A stretch of 64,000 bases of DNA from Rahnella sp. AA (lineage in GTDB: Bacteria; Pseudomonadota; Gammaproteobacteria; Enterobacterales; Enterobacteriaceae). Location of the stretch: the NCBI RefSeq assembly GCF_002834385.1, contig NZ_PITQ01000003.1, forward strand, positions 452,458-516,457, written 5' to 3'. Each line of letters starts with the position of its first letter. The stretch's first letter is position 1. The notes under the pieces are model-generated. The model saw nothing but the letters and a program-made list of their open reading frames with translations. It did no database searches and had not been told where the DNA came from. A program made the position numbers and the translations under genes. Shown in pieces: positions 20,766 through 30,640 of the stretch.

Positions 20766-22586
20766 TCAAACCTGAACAAAATGTCCTGCTGATACTTCCT
20801 GATACTGCCTTTGCGGTGGAATATAACCGTTATCGCGCACCGGGCTTTTCAGCTCATCGACCTGCATCTGTCGTTTCAGCATTCTGCGCGACGGATCCGG
20901 CACCGGCACTGACGCCATCAGCTTGCGCGTGTACGGATGCTGCGGATTATCGAATATCGCCGCACGCGGTCCGATCTCAACAATTTCCCCCAGATACATC
21001 ACCGCCACGCGATGACTGACCCGTTCCACCACCGCCATATCGTGCGAAATAAACAGATACGACAGATTCATGCTTTCCTGCAAATCGAGCAGCAGATTGA
21101 CCACCTGCGCTTTCACCGACACATCCAGCGCGGAAACCGATTCGTCGGCCACAATCACTTTGGGGTCTAACGTCAGCGCACGGGCGATACAAATTCGCTG
21201 ACGCTGACCGCCGGAAAATTCATGTGGAAAACGACGCATCATATCCGCCGACAGCCCGACTTTTTGCATCAGCGACGCCGCTTTTTCACGCGCATCACTG
21301 CGGGTATGCAGTTTGTGTTGCAGCATCGGTTCGATCAGCGCGTCGCCAATGCGCATACGCGGATTCAGGCTGGCAAACGGATCCTGAAAAATCATCTGGA
21401 TGCGCTGACGCATTTGCAAAATATCGCGTTTACCCAGATTCATCACATCAAAACCGTCGAAATCAATCGCACCGCTGTGCGGTTTCAGCAAACGCGTCAC
21501 GGCGCGGCCCGTCGTCGATTTTCCGCAGCCGGATTCCCCGACCAGTGAAAGCGTTTCGCCCTGGAATAATTCGAAGCTGATATTTTCGACCGCATGCACC
21601 GCGCCGACCTGACGGCTGAATACGCCACCATATACAGGGAAACGCGCGCTCAGATTCTTCACCGAAAGCAGCGGCGCCTGCCCGGTATCGACCGTTCCGG
21701 CCACTTCCAGCGGCGTATTCGCCTCACCGGTTTGCAGATTGATTTGCGGGAAACGCAGCGGCCAGTCGCGGCCGCGCATCGACCCGAGTTTGGGCACCGC
21801 GGCCAGCAGCGCGCGGGTATAAGGATGTTGCGGGCGATGGAAGATATCTTCTGTCGCCCCGCTTTCCACCGCTTCGCCGCGATACATCACCAGCGTCCGG
21901 TCAGCGATTTCCGCCACCACGCCCATATCGTGCGTGATGAATAAAACGGCCATGCCCTCCTCTTCTTGCAACGTCTTGATCAAGTCCAGAATTTGTCCCT
22001 GAATCGTCACGTCCAGCGCCGTTGTCGGTTCATCGGCAATCAGCAGTTTGGGTTTCAGCGCCAGCGCCATAGCAATCATCACGCGCTGACGCATCCCGCC
22101 GGAAAACTGATGCGGGTATTCATCAAACCGTTTTTCCGCATTAGGAATGCGCACCTTCTCCAGCAGTTTCAGCGTTTCCGCCCGTGCCTGCGAAGACGAC
22201 ATTCCCCGGTGGCGTTTCAGGCTTTCGGCGATTTGCCGCCCGATGCTGAACGTCGGATTGAGCGACGTCATCGGTTCCTGAAAAATCATCGCCATCTCGT
22301 TGCCGCGAATATCGCGCATTTCCTTATCCGATAACGCCAGCAAACTGCGCTGATTCAGCCGGACTTCCCCCACAATCTGGCTGCTTTGCGCCTTCAGCAG
22401 GCGCATCACCGACAGCGACGTTACGCTTTTTCCCGAACCTGATTCGCCGACAATCGCCAGCGTTTCGCCAGGATAGACGTCAAACGACAAATCGCGCACT
22501 ACCGGCAGCCAGTCGTCCTCCCCGCGAAAGGAGGTGGTCAGATGCTTAACGCTCAGCACGGGCTGACGGTTTTGCGGCTCGTTCAT
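20766..22586 (-). CDS. Fused double ATP-binding protein of a peptide-type ABC importer
   Basis: One polypeptide of 606 residues carrying two ATPase domains, in the GsiA/YejF/SatD arrangement. Domain one has [11 protein letters not shown], [20 protein letters not shown] signature ([10 protein letters not shown]) and [12 protein letters not shown]. Domain two has [27 protein letters not shown] and VIVADESVSALD, where serine replaces the usual proline after DE. The start at 22586 has AAGGAG just upstream; a longer frame would run back through the M81 gene. It probably energises the permeases at 26970-28756, which lack their own ATPase gene, and is cotranscribed with the M81 protein one base upstream. 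Confidence 0.9.
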   Translation of the reverse strand: MNEPQNRQPVLSVKHLTTSFRGEDDWLPVVRDLSFDVYPGETLAIVGESGSGKSVTSLSVMRLLKAQSSQIVGEVRLNQRSLLALSDKEMRDIRGNEMAMIFQEPMTSLNPTFSIGRQIAESLKRHRGMSSSQARAETLKLLEKVRIPNAEKRFDEYPHQFSGGMRQRVMIAMALALKPKLLIADEPTTALDVTIQGQILDLIKTLQEEEGMAVLFITHDMGVVAEIADRTLVMYRGEAVESGATEDIFHRPQHPYTRALLAAVPKLGSMRGRDWPLRFPQINLQTGEANTPLEVAGTVDTGQAPLLSVKNLSARFPVYGGVFSRQVGAVHAVENISFELFQGETLSLVGESGCGKSTTGRAVTRLLKPHSGAIDFDGFDVMNLGKRDILQMRQRIQMIFQDPFASLNPRMRIGDALIEPMLQHKLHTRSDAREKAASLMQKVGLSADMMRRFPHEFSGGQRQRICIARALTLDPKVIVADESVSALDVSVKAQVVNLLLDLQESMNLSYLFISHDMAVVERVSHRVAVMYLGEIVEIGPRAAIFDNPQHPYTRKLMASVPVPDPSRRMLKRQMQVDELKSPVRDNGYIPPQRQYQEVSAGHFVQV

Positions 22587-22587
22587 C

Positions 22588-24021
22588 TTATTTGCTCCTT
22601 GCCGACAGCTGAACCTTCGGCACATAGCTGAAATCGCGGTCAAACGGGAAGGTTTTGCGCGCCTTGCGGTTGCGTGGCAAACGCTCGACGAACTGATCAA
22701 CTACGCCGTTCGACAGCGCCATCAGATTCGGGCTGGCAATCGGCGCCAGCTCCGGCGACAGATAACCGGATTTCACCACCACGATATCGGCGGTATGCGG
22801 ATCCAGCTGCAGCACGGTGAAATCGCTGATGTTGTGATACGGGCGTCGGCGCGCCGACACCACCACGTCAATGCCGCCAGTGCGCAATACCGCCTGACGG
22901 TCAGCCGGTGCCAGCGCATCGAGCAGGAAAATCACCTCAAACTCGCCTTTCACCTGCGGGCTGGAGTGATCCAGCGAAGCGCCCAGCGTCAGCGTTAATA
23001 CTGACCCGACACCGGCGTTAAACGCCGCATCGGTCGCTGGCGCGTCAGCAATTCCGGCCACTACCACATTTTGCGCATACTGCTTAATCAGTTCCTGCAG
23101 CACGTCCGCACGATCACCGACGCCGCCGCCGGTCGGGTTATCGCCGGAATCTGCCAGCACCACCGGACGGGTTTCGCAGGCAATCGCCTTGCGCACGCAG
23201 GCTTCCACCGTGTCGGTTTCACAACCGAACACGAAATCTTCACGCGCATCCCAGTAAGCCTGCGCCAGGGTTGTTGCCTGAACTTCGAGCACCGCACGGT
23301 CAGTACCGGTCATGATCACCGCCGCCGTCGCACGCGGTTCATCGGCCCAGACGTAACCGACCATCAGCGAACTGTCCCACACGCCGCCCACTTCATCCAT
23401 TTCCGGCAGACGGGCATACAAACTTTTCGCCGGTTCATCTTCCGTGCTGGTGCGTTCGCCCGGCAGCACAACCGGCACCGGCACCCACAGCAGTGTCGGT
23501 TTTTCCCCGGTTTGCAGATGCTTCACTAACATGGCCACCGAGCGGCGCATGGTTTCTTCCACGTCGATGTGCGGCGCGGTGCGGTACGTCGAAAACATAT
23601 CAATGGCGTCGATAATTCGTTGTGAGACATTGCCGTGCAAATCGTAACTGACGCTGATCGGGCAATCCGGCCCGAGCGCTTTACGCGCGGCGGCAATCCA
23701 GTCGCCTTCCGCATCTTCCAGCCCCTCGACATACATGGCGCCGTGCATCGCCAGATACAGGCCATCAAACGGTTTTTGCGCTTCCAGCCCGGCCAGCATT
23801 TCCGCTTTGAATTTGTCGTAAGTCGCCCGCGCGACCGGCCCGCCGGCAATGGCGCGGGCGTGGATTGTCGGCAAAAACGTCGCCGGATAATCTTGCAGGA
23901 AACGAAAACGCGGCGACGCCAGCAGCTGCGCGTCACGAACAACAGTGAAATCCTTTTCCTCGTTGAGAACCGGGTTGTAAGTGCTGCATTCAATATGAAT
24001 ACCGCTGACAGCTATACGCAT
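22588..24021 (-). CDS. M81 family metallohydrolase (MlrC-like)
   Basis: Protein of 477 residues of the M81/MlrC family, named after microcystinase C, a zinc-dependent peptidase acting on linearised microcystin. Family signatures are GIHIECSTYNP at the N-terminus, LYLAMHGAMYVEG with a metal-binding histidine near residue 113, YDLHGNVS, and ADSGDNPTGGGVGDRADVL. Members commonly sit beside peptide-type ABC transporters, as here, so a role in processing an imported peptide or amide is likely. The real substrate is unknown. It lies downstream of the ROK regulator with a 12-base gap. Confidence 0.88.
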   Translation of the reverse strand: MRIAVSGIHIECSTYNPVLNEEKDFTVVRDAQLLASPRFRFLQDYPATFLPTIHARAIAGGPVARATYDKFKAEMLAGLEAQKPFDGLYLAMHGAMYVEGLEDAEGDWIAAARKALGPDCPISVSYDLHGNVSQRIIDAIDMFSTYRTAPHIDVEETMRRSVAMLVKHLQTGEKPTLLWVPVPVVLPGERTSTEDEPAKSLYARLPEMDEVGGVWDSSLMVGYVWADEPRATAAVIMTGTDRAVLEVQATTLAQAYWDAREDFVFGCETDTVEACVRKAIACETRPVVLADSGDNPTGGGVGDRADVLQELIKQYAQNVVVAGIADAPATDAAFNAGVGSVLTLTLGASLDHSSPQVKGEFEVIFLLDALAPADRQAVLRTGGIDVVVSARRRPYHNISDFTVLQLDPHTADIVVVKSGYLSPELAPIASPNLMALSNGVVDQFVERLPRNRKARKTFPFDRDFSYVPKVQLSARSK

Positions 24022-24033
24022 GTTGATGATTCC

Positions 24034-25173
24034 TCAGACTGGTTTCAGGCCGACAAGAAAGCGGTGCGCAGCAATGCTTGCCGCCGCGCGCGCCCAGGTG
24101 TCGTCGTTTAGGGTGAAAGTGCGAACCGGCGTTTTCCCGGCATTACCCGGCAACACGTTGGCTTCGATAGATTGCTGAACCACGGTGCCGAACAGGCCGG
24201 AAAAATCCGCGTCCTGATGGGCGATCAGGATTAAATCCGGATCGTTAATCTGAATAAGGTGGGATATCGCCAGGCCGAGCGCAGAACCGGCGCGATGCAA
24301 AATGCGGATAGCCGCGCTGGTGCCCTGCATCGCCTGAAGTTCCAGCCCGCCGATGGTCGTGGCGTCGAGCCCTTCGGCTTTCGCCATTTCCGCAATCGCA
24401 TTCAGCGAGGCCAGCGTATCCAGGCAACCGCGCTTCCCGCAGCGGCACGGCGAGCCGTTCAGTTCCAGCGTGCAGTGGGCAATTTCCCCGGCACCGCCGT
24501 GCAGCCCGCGGTGCAGTTTTCCGGCAATGAAGTGCGCACTGCCGATCCCCGCACCGTGGCTGACCAGTGTAAAACTGCTCAGATCACGCGCCTGGCCGAA
24601 GTTTTTCTCACTCACCGCCAGCGCTTTGGCATCGTTCTCAATCGCCACGTCCATGCCGGTGGCCTGAGAAATCAGCTTCGCCAGCGGCACATCGCGCCAG
24701 CCCAGCAGCGCCGACTGCACGCAGGTGGACTGATGTTCATCAATCAGGCCCGACAACGTCACCCCGAGCCCGACCATTTTTTGAGCCGCTTCCGGGTGCG
24801 GTTCAAGGAGTGCAGGCAACGCTTGCGCGATGTTTTCCGCCAGCCGCTGCGGGTCAGAGTCCGCCGCAAAAGATACCCGTGAGAGAATTTCGCCGTGCAG
24901 ATTAATCAGTGCCATCTGTGCCGGGTTTTGCAGCAAAGAAACGCCCGCAAACCACGCGCCGTCCGGGTGAACGACCAGACGCACCGACGGCCTTCCCTGC
25001 CCGCTGCCTGGCACCGTTTCGGCCTCAAGCAGGAATCCGGCGTCGATCATTTCACGAACCACACCGCTTATCGCCGCTTTGCTCATCCCGCAAAGTTGCG
25101 CCAGTTCTGTACGGCTTAAATTCCCGGACGCATTCACCGCACCCAAAATCTGGCGTTGCATGGTTGTTAACAT
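24034..25173 (-). CDS. ROK-family transcriptional repressor
   Basis: 379 residues. The N-terminal winged helix-turn-helix (about 8-60, with SRTELAQLCGMSKAAISGVV) is joined to a ROK sugar-kinase-like domain with a CRCGKRGCLDTL zinc motif, the NagC/Mlc/XylR type. It is therefore a probable repressor responding to a sugar or amino sugar. It is divergent from the ABC binding-protein gene and first in the minus-strand operon with the M81 and ATPase genes, so it likely controls both. The palindrome in the intergenic region is a candidate operator. Confidence 0.85.
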   Translation of the reverse strand: MLTTMQRQILGAVNASGNLSRTELAQLCGMSKAAISGVVREMIDAGFLLEAETVPGSGQGRPSVRLVVHPDGAWFAGVSLLQNPAQMALINLHGEILSRVSFAADSDPQRLAENIAQALPALLEPHPEAAQKMVGLGVTLSGLIDEHQSTCVQSALLGWRDVPLAKLISQATGMDVAIENDAKALAVSEKNFGQARDLSSFTLVSHGAGIGSAHFIAGKLHRGLHGGAGEIAHCTLELNGSPCRCGKRGCLDTLASLNAIAEMAKAEGLDATTIGGLELQAMQGTSAAIRILHRAGSALGLAISHLIQINDPDLILIAHQDADFSGLFGTVVQQSIEANVLPGNAGKTPVRTFTLNDDTWARAAASIAAHRFLVGLKPV

Positions 25174-25397
25174 ATTCGTTTTGCCGCTCTCAGTTTTGGC
25201 TCATCTGCATTGACATTAAACGGTAGAAATGGATAGATCAATGCCAATTAGTTCACAAAATAAACTAAATGTTCCGACATAAGTATTTCATATGAACTAT
25301 TTGTTAAAAAATGTCTTGTAATGAGATCTGTCGAATAACGCAATAAAACGACACAGCCAGAGCCACTTAATCCGATTTTTCACGCAGAGGGCAGAAC
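25174..25397. promoter_or_regulatory. Divergent promoter region with ROK operator candidate
   Basis: 224 bases between the ROK regulator and the binding-protein gene. The palindrome TTAGTT-N9-AACTAA at 25248-25268 is a plausible ROK-repressor operator. A related GAACTATTTGTT follows about 25 bases later. The ribosome site for the binding protein is GAGGGCAG. Confidence 0.5.
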
Positions 25398-26942
25398 ATG
25401 AAGATTACCCGTTACATCCGGCGTCCCGTGCAGTTATCACTGCTGAGCAGCGCCCTTCTCGCCGCGTTTTCGCTGCCGGTTTTCGCCGCCACGCTGAACG
25501 TGATGCAAAACGAAGCGCCGCGCAGCATGGACCCGGGCAACCAGACCGCCACGTTTACCGGCACGGTGTTGGATCCGATGTACGAAGGTCTGCTGCGCAT
25601 GTCGCCTCAGCTGAAACCGGAAGCCGCGCTCGCCACCTCATGGAGCAGCGATGAAAGCGGTCTGGTCTGGACATTCAAACTGCGCAGCGGCGTGACATTC
25701 CACGACGGCACGCCGTTTAACGCCGACGCCGTAGTCGCCAACTTCGCCCGCCATCTCGACACCAAACGCGGGTTGGCCGCCAGCGGACGTCTGCGCACCT
25801 TCCTCGACAGCGTCACCAAAACCGACGAATCCACCGTTGTCTTCAAACTGAAAAAACCGTATCCGGCCTTCCTGAATTTACTCACCACCGGCGCGTGTCT
25901 GATGGTCAGCCCGGCGGCGGATAAAACCGGTACGCTCGACAGCAAAGCCGTCGGCACCGGCCCGTACAAAATGGTGCAGTACAAAACCGGCGAATTCGTG
26001 CTGGAAGAAAAATATCCGGGCTACTGGGGTGATAAAGCCGCCGGGCCGGACGACATCAAATGGACGTGGAGCGCCGAGCCGTCAGTCATGAACATGGCAC
26101 TGCAGGCCGGTGAAACCGACGTCATCAACCCGGTGCCGCCGCAGTTCGCCCGCGTGCTGAAAAACAATCCGAAATTCAGCCTGCACGAAAGCCCGGGTGC
26201 CGCCGTGTTCTGGGTCGCGCTCAACACCGATCTCAAACCGCTTAGCGACGTTCGCGTCCGTCAGGCGCTGAACTACGCCACCGACCGCGACGGGCTGGTG
26301 CGCGCCATCATGTCCGGCTTCGCGCAACCTGCGAATTCCCCGCTGGCACCGGTTACCGCCGGTTATGACAAAACGCTGAATCCGTATCCGCTGGATCTCG
26401 CCAAAGCCAAAGCGCTGTTAAAAGAAGCCGGTGTCGCTGACGGATTCAGCATGTCGATTGCGGTACAGGGCCAGGACGCGCGGATCGGCCAGGTGCTGCA
26501 AAGCATGTGGGCAAAAATTGGCGTGAAACTGGACGTGCGTATTATGGAAAGCGGCGTGTGGACCAAAGCCGCGTTTGCCGATCAGGCCGGGAAAAAAGCC
26601 GATAACACCGGCGCAATTCTGGCGTCATGGTCTTCCGGCGCGAACGGCGCAGACCTGCAACTTCGTCCGCTGTATTACAGTAAAAGCTTCGCTCCGGGCG
26701 GCGCAAACCTCGGCTTCTTTAACGATCCGAAACTCGATGAAATGTTAGATAAAGCCGCGTCAACGCTGGATGAAAATACCCGCAACGCGATTTACGTGGA
26801 GGCGCAAAAAGAAATCAACCAGCAGGCGCCGCAGGTCTTGCTGTATTACCAGAATGATTTGTACGCCACCGGCACCGGGATTTCCGGCGTGACAATGATC
26901 CCGGGCGGTCAGATCGTGGTCAAAGACGCACAGAAAAAATAA
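25398..26942 (+). CDS. ABC transporter substrate-binding protein, SBP family 5
   Basis: Periplasmic binding protein of 514 residues of the peptide/nickel/SatA family. A signal peptide is visible (KITRYIRRP, hydrophobic stretch, then PVFA-A near residue 30). Family segments include EAPRSMDPGN, LVWTFKLRSGVTFHDGTPFNADAVVANF and VGTGPYKMV. It leads an operon with two permeases and a ROK kinase. The ligand may be a di- or oligopeptide or, given the adjacent nan genes, a sialic acid or related amino-sugar conjugate as for the SatA subgroup. The sequence alone does not decide. Confidence 0.88.
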   Translation: MKITRYIRRPVQLSLLSSALLAAFSLPVFAATLNVMQNEAPRSMDPGNQTATFTGTVLDPMYEGLLRMSPQLKPEAALATSWSSDESGLVWTFKLRSGVTFHDGTPFNADAVVANFARHLDTKRGLAASGRLRTFLDSVTKTDESTVVFKLKKPYPAFLNLLTTGACLMVSPAADKTGTLDSKAVGTGPYKMVQYKTGEFVLEEKYPGYWGDKAAGPDDIKWTWSAEPSVMNMALQAGETDVINPVPPQFARVLKNNPKFSLHESPGAAVFWVALNTDLKPLSDVRVRQALNYATDRDGLVRAIMSGFAQPANSPLAPVTAGYDKTLNPYPLDLAKAKALLKEAGVADGFSMSIAVQGQDARIGQVLQSMWAKIGVKLDVRIMESGVWTKAAFADQAGKKADNTGAILASWSSGANGADLQLRPLYYSKSFAPGGANLGFFNDPKLDEMLDKAASTLDENTRNAIYVEAQKEINQQAPQVLLYYQNDLYATGTGISGVTMIPGGQIVVKDAQKK

Positions 26943-26969
26943 CAGCGTCATTTACGGTGGAAAAGAGTG

Positions 26970-27890
26970 ATGAAAGCCTATCTTGCCAAAAAACTTATCG
27001 CTTTCCCGATCATCCTGATCGGGGTTTCGATGCTGATTTTTGTGTCCATCCGCGCGCTGCCGGGCGATCCGGCACGCCTGATGGCCGGGCCTGAAGCCAC
27101 ACAGGAAGCGGTGGATGCCATGCGCGTGCGCCTCGGTCTGGATCAGCCGCTGGTCACGCAATACCTGCATTTTGCCGGTAACGTGCTGCACGGCAATCTC
27201 GGCGTCTCGTTGCAGTCGCAACAACCGGTGACGCAGGAAATCGGCGAGCGAATGCCGTACACCCTGATGCTCGCCGTGCTGTCATATTTTCTGGCGGTAG
27301 CGGTTGGCGTTCCGGCGGGCATGATAGGCGCGGTTTACCGCAACCGCTGGCCGGATTTTGGCGTGATGCTGCTGGCGATTGCCGGGGCGTCTATCGCCAA
27401 CTTCTGGCTGGGGCTGATGGCGATGAATACCTTTTCGGTGAATCTCGGCTGGCTGCCGCTGCTCGGCGCCACGTCGTGGAAAAGCTACATTTTGCCCTCG
27501 GTCACGCTGGCGGTTTTGCCGATGGCCGTGATGGCGCGCATGACGCGTTCGAGCATGCTCGACGTCTTGTCGGAAGATTATATCCGCACCGCGCGCGCCA
27601 AAGGGTTATCCGCCACCACGGTTTATTGCAGCCACGCCTTTCGCAACGCGCTGATCCCGATTGTCACCATTGTGGCGCTCAATTTCGGCAGCCTGATTGG
27701 CGGCGCTGTGGTCACGGAATCCGTCTTCAACTGGCCGGGCATTGGCCGGCTGCTGGTCGATTCCGTGCGCTACCGTGATTATCCGGTGATCCAGGGCGTC
27801 GCGCTGGTGGCCGTTTGCGGCGTGGTGGTGATGAACCTGCTCGGTGAATTACTGATAGCCTTCCTGAATCCAAAAATAAGGTTCGACTAA
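26970..27890 (+). CDS. Peptide-type ABC transporter permease, DppB family
   Basis: Membrane subunit of 306 residues with the DppB-type N-terminus (helix followed by FVSIRALPGDPARLMAGPEA), six predicted membrane segments and the coupling loop YIRTARAKGLSATTVYCSHAFRN. I chose the ATG at 26970 rather than the GTG one codon before it. It overlaps the next permease by one base (TAATG), which suggests translational coupling. Confidence 0.9.
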   Translation: MKAYLAKKLIAFPIILIGVSMLIFVSIRALPGDPARLMAGPEATQEAVDAMRVRLGLDQPLVTQYLHFAGNVLHGNLGVSLQSQQPVTQEIGERMPYTLMLAVLSYFLAVAVGVPAGMIGAVYRNRWPDFGVMLLAIAGASIANFWLGLMAMNTFSVNLGWLPLLGATSWKSYILPSVTLAVLPMAVMARMTRSSMLDVLSEDYIRTARAKGLSATTVYCSHAFRNALIPIVTIVALNFGSLIGGAVVTESVFNWPGIGRLLVDSVRYRDYPVIQGVALVAVCGVVVMNLLGELLIAFLNPKIRFD

Positions 27891-28756
27891 TGTCTGCCAT
27901 TATCACGCAATTACCCCGTCGCAAGCCGCGCACGCTGCGGTTGTTTCGCTGGTGCTGGCGTCATCCTGCGGTGACGCTCGGCGGCCTGATTGTCGGCCTG
28001 ATCGTCCTGATGGGGTTGTTCGCGCCGCTGATTGCCCGTCACGATCCTTATGCACAGGATCTGATTGATACCCTGCTCGCACCGAACGCCGATCACTGGT
28101 TTGGCACCGACGATTATGGCCGCGATATCTTTGCCCGTGTCATTTACGGCGCGCGGATTTCCATTGTCGAAGTGGTGCTGAGCGTCGGGCTGGCGATGAT
28201 TATCGGCATTCCGTTAGGGATTATTGCCGGTATGGCCGGTCGTTATACCGACATGATCATCATGTGGTTTATGGACATGCTGTTTGCGTTTCCGGGCATC
28301 GTGCTGGCAATTCTGGTGGTCAGCATTCTTGGCGGCGGGCTGGTCAACCTACTGATCGCCATTTCCCTGTTTGCGATCCCGGTCTATGCGCGTCTGAGCC
28401 GTAACCTCACGCTCGGTTTAAAGCAGATGGAATACGTCGAAGCCGCGCAGGCGCTCGGGTTGTCGAATTACCGGATTATCGTGCATTACATTCTGCGCAA
28501 CGCCATCGGCCCGATCATTGTGCAATCGACGCTGACCGCGGGCACCGTTATTCTGGCCGCCGCCAGCCTCTCATTTTTAGGTTTAGGCGTGCAACCGCCG
28601 ATGCCGGAATGGGGTACCATGATGAGCGATGGCCGTAACTTCCTCGGCATTAATATTTACCTTTCGCTGTTCCCGGGTCTGGCCATTATGCTGACCGTGC
28701 TTGGTTTTAACGTACTGGGCGACGGGCTGCGCGACTTACTGGACACACGCTCATGA
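27890..28756 (+). CDS. Peptide-type ABC transporter permease, DppC family
   Basis: Second membrane subunit, 288 residues, with the OppC/DppC N-terminal domain, HWFGTDDYGRDIFARVIYGAR near residue 65, and the coupling loop EYVEAAQALGLSNYRIIVHYILRN. It overlaps the following ROK kinase by four bases (ATGA). No ATPase gene follows on this strand, so it should pair with the fused ATPase of the divergent operon. Confidence 0.9.
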   Translation: MSAIITQLPRRKPRTLRLFRWCWRHPAVTLGGLIVGLIVLMGLFAPLIARHDPYAQDLIDTLLAPNADHWFGTDDYGRDIFARVIYGARISIVEVVLSVGLAMIIGIPLGIIAGMAGRYTDMIIMWFMDMLFAFPGIVLAILVVSILGGGLVNLLIAISLFAIPVYARLSRNLTLGLKQMEYVEAAQALGLSNYRIIVHYILRNAIGPIIVQSTLTAGTVILAAASLSFLGLGVQPPMPEWGTMMSDGRNFLGINIYLSLFPGLAIMLTVLGFNVLGDGLRDLLDTRS

Positions 28757-29682
28757 GTTCTGCGGTTTTCTGCGCCGATATCGGCGGTTCATTTATTAAG
28801 TTTGGCGTTTCACGTGCTTCCGGCGAAGTGGAAGAATGCGGCAAAGTGCCGACACCCGTTTCGTCGTGGGATGATTTCGTGGCGGCAATGCAAAACTTCA
28901 TCACACAGTTTGGCGGGGATTTACCCGTGTCTGCCCCGCTGGCGATTTCCACCGCCGGGCTGGTTTCTCCGCAAACCGGCGAACTGCTGGCGACCAACAT
29001 TCCGGCCTTCACCGGACGTTCACTGGCAAAAGATCTGAGCGCGGCGCTGAACCGCCCGGTCACCGCCGCCAACGACGCCGACTGTTTTGCACTGGCCGAA
29101 GCCCACGCCGGAAACGCGCAAAATCATGCGGTGGTTGTGGCGATTATTCTGGGTACCGGCGTCGGCGGCGGCGTGGTCATTAACGGCCATCTGGTTCGCG
29201 GCCACGGTGGCGTCACCGGCGAATGGGGACACGGCGCCATCACGCGCACCGAAGTCATGATTGACGGCGAAACCTACGCCGTTCCGCGCCTCAAATGCGG
29301 CTGCGGCCAGACCGGTTGCCTCGACATGCTGGGTGCCGCACGCGGCCTTGAGCGCCTGCATAAGCATTTCCATCAGCAGGATAAAACCAGCCTGGAGATC
29401 GTCAGCGGCTGGCAAGCCGGTAATGCGGCCTGCGGGCTGACGGTAAACGCCTGGCTGCAAATCGTATCCGAACCGCTGGCGCTGCTGGTGAATATTCTCG
29501 GCCCCTCACGGATCGTTGCGGGCGGCGGCCTGGCGTCTGCGACGGCGCTGATTGCGGCGCTGGATCAGGCGGTGCGTAAAGGTGTTTTGCATACGTATGA
29601 TCAGCCGCTGCTGGTGCCGGGGAAATTTCTGACAGCTGGCGGGCTGGTAGGGGCATCGGTGATGGGGAGGATAGAAAAATAG
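28753..29682 (+). CDS. ROK-family sugar kinase
   Basis: Kinase of 309 residues with the ATP phosphate loop DIGGSFIKFG, the catalytic aspartate in NDADCFALAEA, ILGTGVGGG, GEWGHG and the zinc motif CGCGQTGCLD. These features fit N-acetyl-hexosamine or glucose kinases such as NagK and NanK. It has no DNA-binding domain. Being translationally coupled to the transporter, it probably phosphorylates the sugar part of the imported compound. It is a paralogue of nanK 1.8 kb downstream, so the two may have different substrates. Confidence 0.85.
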   Translation: MSSAVFCADIGGSFIKFGVSRASGEVEECGKVPTPVSSWDDFVAAMQNFITQFGGDLPVSAPLAISTAGLVSPQTGELLATNIPAFTGRSLAKDLSAALNRPVTAANDADCFALAEAHAGNAQNHAVVVAIILGTGVGGGVVINGHLVRGHGGVTGEWGHGAITRTEVMIDGETYAVPRLKCGCGQTGCLDMLGAARGLERLHKHFHQQDKTSLEIVSGWQAGNAACGLTVNAWLQIVSEPLALLVNILGPSRIVAGGGLASATALIAALDQAVRKGVLHTYDQPLLVPGKFLTAGGLVGASVMGRIEK

Positions 29683-29706
29683 TTTTTACTCCTCCCCTGC
29701 ACTGAA

Positions 29707-30597
29707 CTAAAAACCTAATGCATCGCGCATGCGGTTTTCGACGGTTTGTTTTTGTTCCCGGGTCAGTGCGCGCAGCGGAAGGCGCGGGTTGCCGGCGTCG
29801 ATGCCGTGCAGTTTCATCGCGGCTTTGCCTGCGGCGACGCCGCCGAATTCCACCAGTACGCGGATCAGCACCACAACGCGATCCATACCCTGACGGACGG
29901 CGGTCTGATTTCCGGCGTTAAAATCATCAATAATTTTATGGAACAGCGGCGCGGCGTAGTTATAGGTGCTGCCGACTGCGCCGGTGGCACCAACGGCCAG
30001 ACCGCCGGGCAGGTGTTCGTCGACGCCAAACGGGATATCGAATTTACCGCCGCTGACGCGCTGGCAGCGCTGGAATTCATACAAATCCGCGCTGTTGAAT
30101 TTAATACCGGACAGGTTCGGGATTTTGGATTCGCCTTTGATCAGGAACTGCTCCATATCCAGATTCACGCCAGACATACCGGAATGGTAATAATAGAAAC
30201 CTTTCGACGGTGCCGCCGACGCTATCGCCTGACAGTAATCAATCAGGTCATCCACGTTTGCCGGTTTAAAGAAGCATGGCCCGATAACCGACGTGGCAAA
30301 AATATCCAGCGTTTCGGCGTGGCGCGATAAATCCACCGCGTCTTTTATACTGAGTGCGCCGGTGTGCAGCGTAATGCTTAATTTTCCCTGCGCAGCTTTT
30401 ACCCAGCGTTCGGCGATTTTTTTACGTTCTTCAACTGAACAGTGAATACCTTCACCGGTGGTTCCGCAGACGTAAACGCCCTTCACGCCGTCGTTCACCA
30501 GATGTTCCGCTATCTGGTCGATGACCGGAAAGTTCACCTCGCCCTGCGCATCAAACGGCGTGTGTGGAGCAGCAATCAGACCTGTTAATTTTTTCAT
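29707..30597 (-). CDS. nanA: N-acetylneuraminate lyase family protein (NanA-like)
   Basis: Class I aldolase of the DapA/NanA family that should split N-acetylneuraminate into N-acetylmannosamine and pyruvate. 296 residues with GTTGEGIHCSVEER, the catalytic tyrosine in FYYYHSGMSGVNL and the Schiff-base lysine in LSGIKFNSADLYEF. FYYYH and SGVNLDM resemble sialate lyases more than dihydrodipicolinate synthases. The ATG at 30597 has GAGAAAG upstream, better than the alternatives further out. It is cotranscribed with nanE, which supports the call. It is more divergent from E. coli NanA than nanK is. Confidence 0.82.
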   Translation of the reverse strand: MKKLTGLIAAPHTPFDAQGEVNFPVIDQIAEHLVNDGVKGVYVCGTTGEGIHCSVEERKKIAERWVKAAQGKLSITLHTGALSIKDAVDLSRHAETLDIFATSVIGPCFFKPANVDDLIDYCQAIASAAPSKGFYYYHSGMSGVNLDMEQFLIKGESKIPNLSGIKFNSADLYEFQRCQRVSGGKFDIPFGVDEHLPGGLAVGATGAVGSTYNYAAPLFHKIIDDFNAGNQTAVRQGMDRVVVLIRVLVEFGGVAAGKAAMKLHGIDAGNPRLPLRALTREQKQTVENRMRDALGF

Positions 30598-30640
30598 GTG
30601 CTTTCTCATCAATGGGAAGTTAAGGGAATCAGTCCGTTTT

